The notes beneath the pieces are model-generated. The model was not told the origin of the DNA. It ran no database searches and saw only the letters and a program-made list of their open reading frames with translations. From the NCBI RefSeq assembly GCF_023273875.1, contig NZ_CP096882.1:4969650-5033649 (forward strand): a stretch of 64,000 bases of DNA. The letters run 5' to 3'. Shown one piece after another: positions 27,262 through 35,690 of the stretch (positions are counted from its first letter, which is position 1; the number at the start of each line of letters is the position of its first letter). Position numbers and translations under genes: made by a program. Origin of the DNA: Pseudarthrobacter sp. SSS035. GTDB lineage: Bacteria; Actinomycetota; Actinomycetes; Actinomycetales; Micrococcaceae.

Positions 27262-28710
27262 ATGAGTCCGTCACCAGAGCAGGCTTTGCAGGACGCAGCG
27301 AGGAAGCCCATGAGCACCACTGACGTACCCGTCGGCGCAAGCCTGCGCGGCTGGCTCGACCATCTGCAGGCCTCCGGTCGCCTGTCTCTGACCGAGCCGG
27401 GCATTGATCTGCGTTTCGGCGTCGCCGGGGTCGCCAACCGTCTGGACGGTACGAGTGCCTCGATCTTCCCCAGACCCAGCGCACATGTCGTGCCCGTTGT
27501 CTCCGGGCTGCTGTCCCAGCGGTCTTGGATGGCCGAGGCGGCAGGCGTTGGACAGGAAGAGCTGATCTCCAGCTTCGAGAATGCCTGTCTCAGCCCGGTG
27601 CCGTGGATCGAAGTGGCGGACGCGCCATGCCAGCAAGTCGTCCACCACGATGTCGATCTGGAGAAGCAGCTTCCGATCCCTACCCACAACGAGCACGATC
27701 ACGGGGCCTACATCACAGCCGGGCTGCTCATCGCGCGACGGCCCGACACTGGTGTGCAGAACGTTTCAATCCACCGCCTTCAAGTCAGCGGCCCTGACCG
27801 GCTGGGTGCCTTGCTCCTGCCACGACACACACTCGCCTTCTTCCACCAGCAGGAACGAGAGGGCGCGGACCTGGACATCGCCATCGTCGTCGGGGTAGAC
27901 CCCCTGACCCTTATGGCCTCACAGGCGATTGTGCCGATTGACCACGACGAGCTCGAGATCTCCGGTGCACTGCGCGGATCTCCCCTCCCGGTGACCAAAT
28001 GCGTCACCAACGAGGTGCGTGTCCCCGCCGATGCCGAGTTCGTCCTCGAGGGCCGACTGCTTGCCAATATCCGCGAGCCCGAGGGACCGTTCGGCGAGTT
28101 CCCGCAGTACTACGGCGAGCGGGCGGAGCGCCATGTCATCGAGGTGGACGCGCTTACCCACCGGACGTCACCCATCTACCACACGATCGTCGGAGGAAGC
28201 CTCGAGCATCTCCTGCTCGGAGGGATCCCGCGAGAGGCGTCCTTCCTGTCCCACCTCCGGCGCAGCTTCCCGTGCGTCAAGGACGTCCATCTCTCCCGGG
28301 GCGGCACGTGCCGATACCACCTCTCCGTACAGGTCGACCGGCCCAAGGCGGGCGAGGCGAAGAACGTCATCCTCGGAGCACTCGGAATGCACTATGACAT
28401 CAAACATGTCACTGTTGTCGACACCGATGTCGACGTTCACAACCCTGCCGAGGTGGAATGGGCTGTCGCCACAAGGTTCCAGGCCGACCGTGATCTGATC
28501 GTCGTCCACGGGGCACAGGGCTCCAAGCTGGACCCTTCAACTGACGACGGGTTCGGTTCGAAGATGGGCCTTGATGCTACCGCCCCGGTGGACGCACCCC
28601 CGATGAAGTTCACGCGCATCCGCGTGCCGGGCCAGGAAGAACTCGATCTCGACCAGATAGTGACGTCTGCCCCCGTCGACTGGGAACAACGTGTAGGCAA
28701 TGTCTCATAG
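27262..28710 (+). CDS. hmfF: UbiD-family decarboxylase, probable 2,5-furandicarboxylate decarboxylase
   Basis: A 482-residue prenylated-FMN-dependent decarboxylase. The cofactor and catalytic region appears as NVSIHRLQV, LLANIREPEGPFGEFPQYYG (conserved Arg and Glu residues) and ILGALGMHYDIKHVTVVDTD followed by VDV. It needs prFMN made by UbiX, and the UbiX gene is two genes downstream. AAGGAGC lies before the ATG. A second Met at 27310 gives an alternative shorter start. In Hmf-type clusters HmfF removes one carboxyl of furandicarboxylate to give 2-furoate. Other (hetero)aromatic acids such as vanillate or protocatechuate are possible substrates. Confidence 0.85.
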   Translation: MSPSPEQALQDAARKPMSTTDVPVGASLRGWLDHLQASGRLSLTEPGIDLRFGVAGVANRLDGTSASIFPRPSAHVVPVVSGLLSQRSWMAEAAGVGQEELISSFENACLSPVPWIEVADAPCQQVVHHDVDLEKQLPIPTHNEHDHGAYITAGLLIARRPDTGVQNVSIHRLQVSGPDRLGALLLPRHTLAFFHQQEREGADLDIAIVVGVDPLTLMASQAIVPIDHDELEISGALRGSPLPVTKCVTNEVRVPADAEFVLEGRLLANIREPEGPFGEFPQYYGERAERHVIEVDALTHRTSPIYHTIVGGSLEHLLLGGIPREASFLSHLRRSFPCVKDVHLSRGGTCRYHLSVQVDRPKAGEAKNVILGALGMHYDIKHVTVVDTDVDVHNPAEVEWAVATRFQADRDLIVVHGAQGSKLDPSTDDGFGSKMGLDATAPVDAPPMKFTRIRVPGQEELDLDQIVTSAPVDWEQRVGNVS

Positions 28711-28719
28711 GGGGCGGCG

Positions 28720-29679
28720 GTGGAACTGAGACAGCTCACGTATTTCGCGTGCCTGTACCGCGAGGGGAGCGTCACCCGTGCCGCACAGCGCCTCAATATT
28801 GTCCAGCCGGCGTTGTCCATGCAGATCGCGAAGCTCGAGAGCGAGCTCGGCCAGACGCTGTTCGAACGGACGCCCAAGGGCATGACGCCCACAGCGGCCG
28901 GAGAGCACGCCTTCGAGCTCTTCTCACCGCTGCTGGACCGACTCGTCCGGGCACGCCAGGAACTTCTGGGAAATCGTCCGGAGATGACGGGCTCGATCCG
29001 TGTCGGAGTGATCGCATCGGCGGCCAACGCAGCGTTGTCGGACACGCTGGCGCACTTCGTGGAACACTATCCGGACGTCCAGATCTACGTGACCACCGGG
29101 TTCAGTAGTGAGCTGGTCGAGAAGCTCCGCACGGGTGAGCTCGACTGTGTGGTCATCAACCAGACCTTCGGTCAGGTTGACTTCGCCGCCCGCGAAATCC
29201 TGGACGAGGAGTTGGTGGTCACCACCGGAGCAAGAACGGCAATGTTGGTCCCGATCCCCGTGCCGCTCCACGCCCTGGCTTCGCTCAACCTCGTTCTGCC
29301 CTCACGACGCCACGGCCTGCGGAAGGCCATCGAAGATGTACTTCGCGCTCACTCAATCGAAGTGCGCCCGCAGCTCGAGATCGATGACACCAGCGTCATC
29401 GAGGAACTCATTCAACGGACCAACTGGGTCTCAATCCTTCCCGCCGGCATGGTCAACCGCGGCCTCGTGCAGGGGTCCCTCCGCGTGTACGGACTGGCGG
29501 CGCCGGGGGTCTCCAGACGCATGTTGCGTCTGAGCGACCCCAGACGTCCCAGCACCCTAGCCGAAACGACATTTATAGACGTGTTCACCGGGAAGCTTCG
29601 TGCGCTGCAGTTGTCCACTACCGGCTTCACCACCGTCCCCATGCAAATACCACTGGAGGATCAAAATGAAGATGCCTGA
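28720..29679 (+). CDS. LysR-family transcriptional regulator
   Basis: A 319-residue regulator with the N-terminal winged helix LRQLTYFACLYREGSVTRAA, LNIVQPALSMQIAKLE, LGQTLFERTPKGMTPTAAG, and a periplasmic-binding-like effector domain beginning about residue 90. It starts with GTG 10 bp after the ubiD stop and overlaps the ubiX start by 14 bp, so it lies inside the operon rather than divergent from it. The usual role would be activation of this decarboxylase/transport operon in response to its acid substrate. Confidence 0.92.
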   Translation: MELRQLTYFACLYREGSVTRAAQRLNIVQPALSMQIAKLESELGQTLFERTPKGMTPTAAGEHAFELFSPLLDRLVRARQELLGNRPEMTGSIRVGVIASAANAALSDTLAHFVEHYPDVQIYVTTGFSSELVEKLRTGELDCVVINQTFGQVDFAAREILDEELVVTTGARTAMLVPIPVPLHALASLNLVLPSRRHGLRKAIEDVLRAHSIEVRPQLEIDDTSVIEELIQRTNWVSILPAGMVNRGLVQGSLRVYGLAAPGVSRRMLRLSDPRRPSTLAETTFIDVFTGKLRALQLSTTGFTTVPMQIPLEDQNEDA

Positions 29680-30271
29680 CCTGACCCCACGCCTGATAGT
29701 TGGGATGTCCGGAGCCTCGGGCGCCGCATACGGCGTCCGGCTCCTCGAGTTGCTCCGTGATACCCCAATCGAAACGCATCTCATCGTCAGCAAGGCCGGA
29801 CGCCTAACGCTCGCCCAGGAGACCGACCTCCGCATGACTGACCTGGAGGCGCTTGCCGACGTCGTCCACCCAAACCAGGACATCGGGGCGACCATCGCAA
29901 GCGGATCGTTCCGCACGATGGGCATGATAGTCGCCCCGTGCTCGATCAAGACAATGTCCGAGATCGCCTCGGGAATGACCTCATCACTACTGGCGCGTTC
30001 AGCTGACGTCGTGCTGAAGGAACGCCGAAGGCTGGTCCTGATGGTGCGGGAGACCCCGCTACACCGCAACCACCTGAGGACGATGGCCGATCTGAGCGAG
30101 CTGGGAGCGGTCATCGCTCCGCCCGTGCCTGCGCTCTACACACGGCCGCAGTCGATCGACGACATAATCAACCACACAGTTGGCCGCGTCCTAGACCTCT
30201 TCGAAATTGAGTCCGGTCTGGTGAAGCGGTGGGATGGAGTCACGAACGAGCGCACCAGACAACAACAGTGA
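29666..30271 (+). CDS. hmfG: UbiX-family flavin prenyltransferase
   Basis: A 201-residue flavin prenyltransferase making prenylated FMN, the cofactor of the UbiD enzyme at 27262. Motifs: LIVGMSGASGAAYGVRLLE for the FMN site, IASGSFRTMGMIVAPCSIKT, and VLKERRRLVLMVRETPLHRN. ATG 29666 is preceded by GGAGGA. The longer frame from 29600 is inside the LysR gene. The pairing with UbiD in one operon is the normal arrangement for dedicated decarboxylases such as HmfF/HmfG. Confidence 0.92.
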   Translation: MKMPDLTPRLIVGMSGASGAAYGVRLLELLRDTPIETHLIVSKAGRLTLAQETDLRMTDLEALADVVHPNQDIGATIASGSFRTMGMIVAPCSIKTMSEIASGMTSSLLARSADVVLKERRRLVLMVRETPLHRNHLRTMADLSELGAVIAPPVPALYTRPQSIDDIINHTVGRVLDLFEIESGLVKRWDGVTNERTRQQQ

Positions 30272-30432
30272 CACCCCGTGGGACCTGGGCTGGCGTAATC
30301 TTCCCTATCGGAGTTCCCGCCCGGCATATCACTGCGGGGGAGAGGCCGCCTGTCTGGATTGGTTGGTCGGTTGAGGGAGTCTGACGAGCTGTCGCGAGCT
30401 CCGTGTGAGTCAGTCACTCTTTCCCATTCGGC

Positions 30433-30601
30433 TCAGATCCACAAGACATGACCTAGGACAGCAAGCAGGCCGAGGGCAAAACAGGCAATGAGTGCCGTTA
30501 GGCCGTGTTTCCCGACTCTTGAGCTCCAGGGCCATAACGATCGCCGGTACTAGGATCCCCAGAAGGGACAGAATACCGAGAACGTTTATCGCTGAAACCA
30601 C
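30433..30601 (-). pseudogene. Small two-helix membrane protein with an apparent frameshift
   Basis: Reading from 30601, MVSAINVLGILSLLGILVPA continues IVMALELK, a clear membrane helix. In the next frame the sequence goes on as VGKHGLTALIACFALGLLAV then LGHVLWI and a stop at 30433, a second helix. The uninterrupted frame instead gives a Cys-rich tail unlike a protein. One base change near 30515-30525 joins the two helices into a protein of about 55 residues. The family is unknown. It is divergent from adk. Confidence 0.5.
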
Positions 30602-30720
30602 CCCACGGGATTGCCCACTGAAGCAATTCCTCCGTCAACCGACCGCGTTCAGCAGAGGACACTCCCTGATCGGGTAGTCCCGAGCGCCGACCAAAAACAG
30701 AATCAACGACAGGACAATTC

Positions 30721-31308
30721 ATGACAAGAATGCTAATTATCGGACCTCCGGGTTCCGGCAAGGGTACGCAAGCGGAACGCATCTCGGAGCGCCTGGACGT
30801 CGTTGCGATCTCCACCGGCGACATCTTCCGCGCGAACGTCAAGGGTGAAACGCCGCTGGGCGTCGAAGCGAAGAAGTACATGGACGCGGGAGACTTTGTT
30901 CCGGACAGCGTGACCAACAAGATGGTCCGCGACCGGCTCAGTGAGAGCGACGTCGAAGGCGGCTTCCTGCTGGACGGCTACCCGCGCACCACGGCGCAGG
31001 TTGACTACCTGGACGAGATCCTGGCCCATGGTGACCAGAGCCTCGACGTCGTCCTGCAGCTGACCGCGTACGATGAGGAGCTTGTTGCGCGCCTGCTGGG
31101 CCGCGCCAAGGAAACCGGCCGCAGCGACGACAACGAGGCCGTCATCCGCCACCGACTCGATCTTTACCACGAGCAGACCGAGGCCGTTGTGGCCAAGTAC
31201 GCCGAACGCGGCATCCTCACCAAGGTGGACGGCAACGGCGGCATTGACGAAGTCACCGACCGGGCCATGGATGCCATTGGCGCGCGCGACCTGTTTGGCG
31301 CGACCTAA
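30721..31308 (+). CDS. adk: Adenylate kinase
   Basis: A 195-residue short-form (lid-less) adenylate kinase, as usual in actinobacteria. The P-loop GPPGSGKGT is at residues 8-16, followed by ISTGDIFR, FLLDGYPRT and LGRAKETGRSDDNEAVIRHR. It interconverts AMP + ATP and 2 ADP. Chromosomal adk sits beside secY in the ribosomal-protein region. Here it stands alone next to mobile DNA and an AMP-forming ligase pathway, so it is probably an accessory copy. AGGACA precedes the ATG. Confidence 0.95.
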   Translation: MTRMLIIGPPGSGKGTQAERISERLDVVAISTGDIFRANVKGETPLGVEAKKYMDAGDFVPDSVTNKMVRDRLSESDVEGGFLLDGYPRTTAQVDYLDEILAHGDQSLDVVLQLTAYDEELVARLLGRAKETGRSDDNEAVIRHRLDLYHEQTEAVVAKYAERGILTKVDGNGGIDEVTDRAMDAIGARDLFGAT

Positions 31309-31501
31309 TTTGATGGATGCTGCCGATCGCGCGCGCTCAAGGGCAGTACCTGCGCAGGTTCAGGGCGGCTCGGGAGACTAAACCTGAATCCACCAGTCTG
31401 ATTCGGCTGCGGTCGGCGATTTAAAGCGAGAATGCCCGTCTTTCAAGGAAAATAGGACTTGCTTAGAGCTCATATTGACCGAAAAGAGAGGCATCTCGTA
31501 G

Positions 31502-31717
31502 ATGCAACTTTCTCACAAGCCCGCGGCGGTTTCCAGCGCTTTTGATGATCCGAATCTCGTGTCGGCAGCCGGGCTGCTGCCGGCCATGGGCCTGGCCTGG
31601 TCTACGGGTCTCGGGGCGCTGGTTGATGAGCACCTTCACCTGCCGGACTATTTCGGGGCCAATGCCGGGCTGAAAGTTTCTGCCTTGGTCGCCGGAATGC
31701 TGGCCGGTGTCGGCTGC
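31502..31717 (+). pseudogene. IS1380-like transposase, N-terminal fragment
   Basis: 72 codons of an IS1380-type transposase start: FDDPNLVSAAGLLPAMGLAW and FGANAGLKVSALVAGMLAGV. The reading frame enters the RIT terminal repeat at 31718, where family resemblance stops. The DDE catalytic domain is absent. The remaining 3' part is not found in the window. Confidence 0.8.
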
Positions 31718-31750
31718 ATCGACCTATGCCGAGCCCGCGACTATGCCGAG
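31718..31750. repeat. RIT left terminal inverted repeat
   Basis: 33 bp, perfectly inverted at 34849-34881. It contains two direct copies of CTATGCCGAG (31724 and 31741) separated by CCCGCGA. A third copy in inverse orientation lies inside the element at 31797-31806, just beyond the ritC stop. Confidence 0.9.
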
Positions 31751-31806
31751 GCTGCTGCCAGGCCGGTCTTGTGTGCAGGGGTCCGGCGGACGGCGGCTCG
31801 GCATAG

Positions 31807-32797
31807 TTACAGGCTCTCGAGGAACGCGAGGATCTTGTCTGTTGGGTGGTATCGGCCAGGGTTCGCGGATGCGGGTGTGGTCAGGGCTAGGGCTTTCTCC
31901 TTGATGGTGATGTCGGCATGGACGTAGGCGTCGGTGGACCGGACTCCGGCGTGGCCGAGCCAGAGGGCGATCACTGAGGTGTCGACCCCGGCTTGAAGCA
32001 GGGTCATCGCGCAGCTGTGACGGAACACGTGGGGGTGGATTTTCTTGCCCGATAGCGATGGGCATGTTCGGGCCGCGGTCGCTGCGTGGGTGCTGACGCG
32101 CAGCGCGACGGCGTCGCGGGAGAGCCGCCGTCCGGTCCGGGTCGGGAACAATGGCTCGTGTGGTTGTCCGGCTCGTTCTGCCAGCCAGGAACGCAGCAGT
32201 CCCTCAACGGGAGTGGTGAGTGGAACGGCGCGTTGTTTGCGTCCTTTGCCTTCGCAGCGGACGTTCGCGCCGGTGCCCAGGGTGACATCGGCGCAGTTCA
32301 GGCCCGTGAGCTCGGAAACCCGTAGTCCGGTCTGGATGGCCAGGAGCATCATGGCCCTGTCTCGCCGGCCCTCCCACCTGGATTGGTCAGGGGCTGCGAC
32401 GATGGCGTCGATCTCGGGCGGGGTCAGGAACGTTACGATGCGCTTGTCGAACCGCTTCGGCGGGATGGCGAGCACGCGCTGGATCAGCAGCGCGTGCTCG
32501 GGATGACGCAACGCGGCGTAGGCGAACAGTGAGCGGATTGCTGTCAGGCGGACGTTTCGGGTTCTGATGGTGTTGCCTCTCGTGGTTTTCCAGATGGGTG
32601 AGGAATCCTGAGATCATGGCCGCGTCCAGGTCGTTCCAGTCCAGTTGGGAAGGCAACTTGCCGGTCCGTGCATGGATGAACTCCAGCAGCAGCTTCAGGG
32701 CATCGCGGTAGGCTGCGATGGTCCGTGGGCTTGCTTGGCGCTGTTGGGCGAGTCGGTCGGTGAAGAACATCTGCAGGGTCGGTGCGATCAGCGTCAT
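31807..32797 (-). pseudogene. RIT tyrosine recombinase C, frameshifted
   Basis: The N-terminal SAM-like domain is read from 32797 (MTLIAPTLQMFFTDRLAQQR, SPRTIAAYRDALKLLLEFIH). The catalytic part is read from about 32570 in another frame: MLLAIQTGLRVSELTGL with the first Arg, HPHVFRHSCAMTLLQAG with HxxR, LGHAGVRSTDAYVHAD with the His and the nucleophile Tyr. The two halves join near 32575 (ENHERG then NTIRTRNVRLTAIRSLFAYA) if one base is restored. Its ATG overlaps the ritB stop. Confidence 0.85.
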
Positions 32798-33743
32798 GAG
32801 CGGATCGCCGTCCAACCGGTGTTCTGGCGTGCCGCTGCCAGGGAGAGCAATTCCGGCGCGGCCGAGAGATACCAATAGGTGGATGCCGGTTCGCGGTGGC
32901 CCAGGTAGGTTGATAGCGATGGAAGTTTCGCCTGCACGTCCTCGCCGGTGCGATACCAGCTGAGCAGGGTGCGGACCGCGAACGTGTGGCGGAGATCGTG
33001 CAGCCTGGGCGCCGAGACTGCCCCGCCCCCGACCCCGGCGTCATTGACCAACTGCCGGAATGTTTGGCAGACGGCCGCGTAGCATAGGCGTTGTGGGTCT
33101 GGGACACGAAGAAGCTTGGCGCCTCTGGTCGGGGGTCCAGTTCGTCGCGGAGTTGGGTGTATGCCCTCAGCGCCTGCATAGCGGTGCTGTGAAGTGGAAC
33201 CAGCCGGGACTTACCGAACTTGGATTCGCGGATCAGCAGCACGTTTTCGGACCAGTCGATGTCGCTGCGGTCAAGCTTGATTGCCTCACCGATCCGCAAA
33301 CCACTCGCCGCGAGCAGCCCGACCAGAGTCTCGTAGGTCGCGGCCCGCAGCGGTGGGTTGATCGAGATGCGTGTCTGGCCCATCAGCGCTTCGATGTCGG
33401 CTGTGGAGTAGATGAACGGTGGGCGCCAGCGCTGCCGGTGCGGCATCAGACCCGACGGCGGGATCTCCGTGCTGGGGTAAATACCGGCCAGATAGCGGGC
33501 GAACCCCCGGGCCGCTGTCATCCGATGCGGCCCCACCGTCGTCGGCCTCCCTGTGGGCGATTGCTGCGCCCAGTCCAGTGCCGCATCGATGGTCACCGTA
33601 GACGCTCCGTGAACGTTCAGATAAGCCACGAAGCCCGGCAGTAGCCATCGGGCCTCGGCCATTTCATGCCCGAGCGAACGACGCAGTTGCAGGTAGTCTG
33701 CGAGGTCCTGCTCCAACGCACTCACCGCCCGAGCCCCGGCCAC
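32794..33743 (-). pseudogene. RIT tyrosine recombinase B, frameshifted
   Basis: The 33743 start reads SALEQDLADYLQLRRSLGHE and LAASGLRIGEAIKL (catalytic Arg), KFGKSRLVPLHS, up to THNAY. The remainder, AAVCQTFRQLVND then APRLHDLRHTFAVRTLLSWY, TYLGHREPASTYWYLSA, is in another frame. The break is near 33070-33085 and needs one base. The HxxR, GH and Tyr residues are all present after the shift. The gene overlaps the ritA end by about 20 bp. Confidence 0.85.
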
Positions 33744-34709
33744 GGCTGGGCAACCTGGCGCAGCACGACCAGATCAACTTTCGCATAGAGGGCGGTAGTG
33801 GCCAGATCCTGATGGCGCAAGTCCTGGCTGATCGCCACCAGGCCCGCGCCCCTGCGGAGTAGTTCGCCGGCCAGGGCACGCCTCAGCCCGTGCGCTCCGA
33901 CATTGGGCAGGCCCGCACGTTTGCAGGCCCGCTCGACAACGTCGCCGACCAGCTCGGCGCGGATCGGTCCGCGCGGAGCCCGGCAGGTCAGGAAAACATG
34001 CACGGCCTCTACAGGATTTCGGCCAGAGGACAGATAGGCGACCAGCGCTTCGCCGACCTCAGACGGTAGCGGCAACCGGTCTTGCCGACGCGCCTTGCCC
34101 CGGACCATGAGTTCCCCGGACCGCCAGTCCAGGTCACGCAATTCCATGCGGGTAACGCAGGACCGAACGCAGCTCGGCCACCCGTCCCTTCGCCGACCCG
34201 GCCGAAACCCGGGCGAATTCCCGCAGCAGAAACGCATTGATCTCTACCCCGGTCAGAGCCTCTGGGGCGAATACTCCACCGGCCGAGGACTCCTGAAGGA
34301 AACACCGGGCAGTATTCTCGTAACGCAACACCGTGGTCAGCGCCAAGCCTCGCTCCTCGGTCATCCACAACCGGTAGGAGGCCAGAAGCGCACTCAACGG
34401 CGTCACCAGGGCCGCTCTCTCAGGGAGAGTGCCAACTTCGCGCAAATAGCTCAACAGCGGCGTCATCGCGCGGGGACCCGGGCTTCTCCGCTGGCCGGCC
34501 TCGCTGCGGGCAGCGAGGAACGCCGCTACGCGTTCCTCGTTCAGATCCTCTCTCCTGAGCCCTTCGGCAGAAAGCCAGAGACCGAGCTGGCCTAAATCCT
34601 TCAGCATGTTCCGGACGGTGCCCGGCGTGTAACCCCGCCGCGTCAGCCATGCCCGGTAACCCTCGATGTGCGGCCACAATCGGCCGGCTTCCCTCTTCGG
34701 TGCTGACAC
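33722..34709 (-). pseudogene. RIT tyrosine recombinase A, internal deletion and frameshift
   Basis: The GTG start at 34709 follows AAGGAGG. The N-terminal domain reads YRAWLTRRGYTPGTVRNMLK and stops in the frame after ELRSVLRY. The C-terminal part resumes in another frame as LRDLDWRSGELMVRGKARRQ, then GAHGLRRALAGELLRRGAGL, LRHQDLATTALYAKVD. The region that should carry the first catalytic Arg (about 60 residues) is missing at the joint near 34140, so this copy is certainly inactive. Confidence 0.85.
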
Positions 34710-34848
34710 TGCACTTCGCCTCCTTCATGGGAGCACAGTTGCTCCCATGATCAGGCTCCTCCCCGGGAAACTATGCCGATACGGCGTGGTTCACGTCTTC
34801 GAGGAAGCCAAAGCGCCACTGTCCGCTCTCGCTGGCTGCCGGGATACC

Positions 34849-34881
34849 CTCGGCATAGTCGCGGGCTCGGCATAGGTCGAT
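34849..34881. repeat. RIT right terminal inverted repeat
   Basis: Perfect inverted copy of 31718-31750, with CTCGGCATAG at 34849 and 34866. A near copy of the same 10-mer in opposite orientation (CTATGCCGAT) lies inside the element at 34771-34780, mirroring the arrangement at the left end. Confidence 0.9.
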
Positions 34882-35193
34882 GATCAGGATCCCGTCGGGA
34901 TCGCCCAAGTGGCGGTTGACGTAGGTGAACAGGTCATCCCGCACAGCATCCGGGTCCCAGTCGGTAGTCGAGAGCAGGCGCTGCATGCCATCCGGGGTGC
35001 CGTGCCCGGCGCGTTCAGACAGGGTCCAGGAATTCTTGCGTTCCTCATCCGAAAGCAGCCCGCGCACATACCCAACAGCATTCCGCCGTGGTTCGGACCG
35101 GACAAACCGTGGCCCAATAAGATCGCCGATTTCTTCCAGACCTTCGGCCCACTCTTCTACGTCCGCCACACAAATATCATCACTCACCACCAA
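34882..35193 (-). pseudogene. IS701-like transposase, N-terminal fragment
   Basis: About 104 codons of the start of an IS701-type transposase: ICVADVEEWAEGLEEIGDLI, RRNAVGYVRGLLSDEERKNS, WTLSERAGHGTPDGMQRLLS, DPDAVRDDLFTYVNRHLGDP then DGILI. It runs directly into the RIT right end, where the expected first catalytic Asp segment (VDETGF) would follow. The rest of the gene is absent from the window. Confidence 0.82.
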
Positions 35194-35690
35194 CGATTAA
35201 CAGGCCACGAGCGGAAAGTCCGGTAAAAACGCCGATGCAGCCAAAATTAAACGCGACTGTAGTACTAAGAGGGAACGGACCCAGCGTGCCAGGTCCGTGT
35301 TGCCACGCAACGACACCGTAAGAATGTGGTGCACGGAAGCGGACTCGAAAAAGGGTTTATGAGCGCTCGCGCCGGCCCGAAAAAATCTTCCGTGCGTCCA
35401 CGGCAGCAGACGTTTCATGCCTCAAGACCCCCTTCCAGCGATGCGATAATCATTCCGGTTCCTGCCTTTCTGGGTGTCCGTTCCGTCACCGCACGGTGGG
35501 GCGGCCCGCTCCAAAAATACGGCGACCTTCTGACAGTAGACGATGGTCAGAACTTAGATTCCAGCAGAGAGTGTCTGTCGCTACGCGACGTACACGCGCA
35601 AATTCAGTCGGTAGCCGGAGGAAGACATGCCGGGTCCCTTCGCGCCTTAGGATCTGAACAGCCATAGACGACCGAGGAGAGGGATCTTGA
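35194..35690. other. Intergenic stretch, no gene recognised
   Basis: About 500 bp between the IS701 fragment and the Mrr-like gene. Short open frames on both strands have no ribosome-binding site or family motif. It probably includes the IS701 left end and the promoter of the next gene. GAGGAGAGG at 35670-35678 is the ribosome-binding site for the gene at 35691. Confidence 0.5.

Larger units (their letters stand above)
31718..34881 (-). mobile_element. Recombinase-In-Trio (RIT) element, decayed
   Basis: A 3164-bp unit bounded by perfect 33-bp inverted repeats containing three consecutive overlapping tyrosine recombinase genes on the minus strand (ritA, ritB, ritC order). This is the defining layout and size of RIT elements. 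Each gene carries a lesion (internal deletion, frameshift, frameshift), so the copy should be immobile unless helped in trans. The two flanks are different IS transposase fragments, showing that the copy took part in a rearrangement after or during insertion. Confidence 0.88.
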
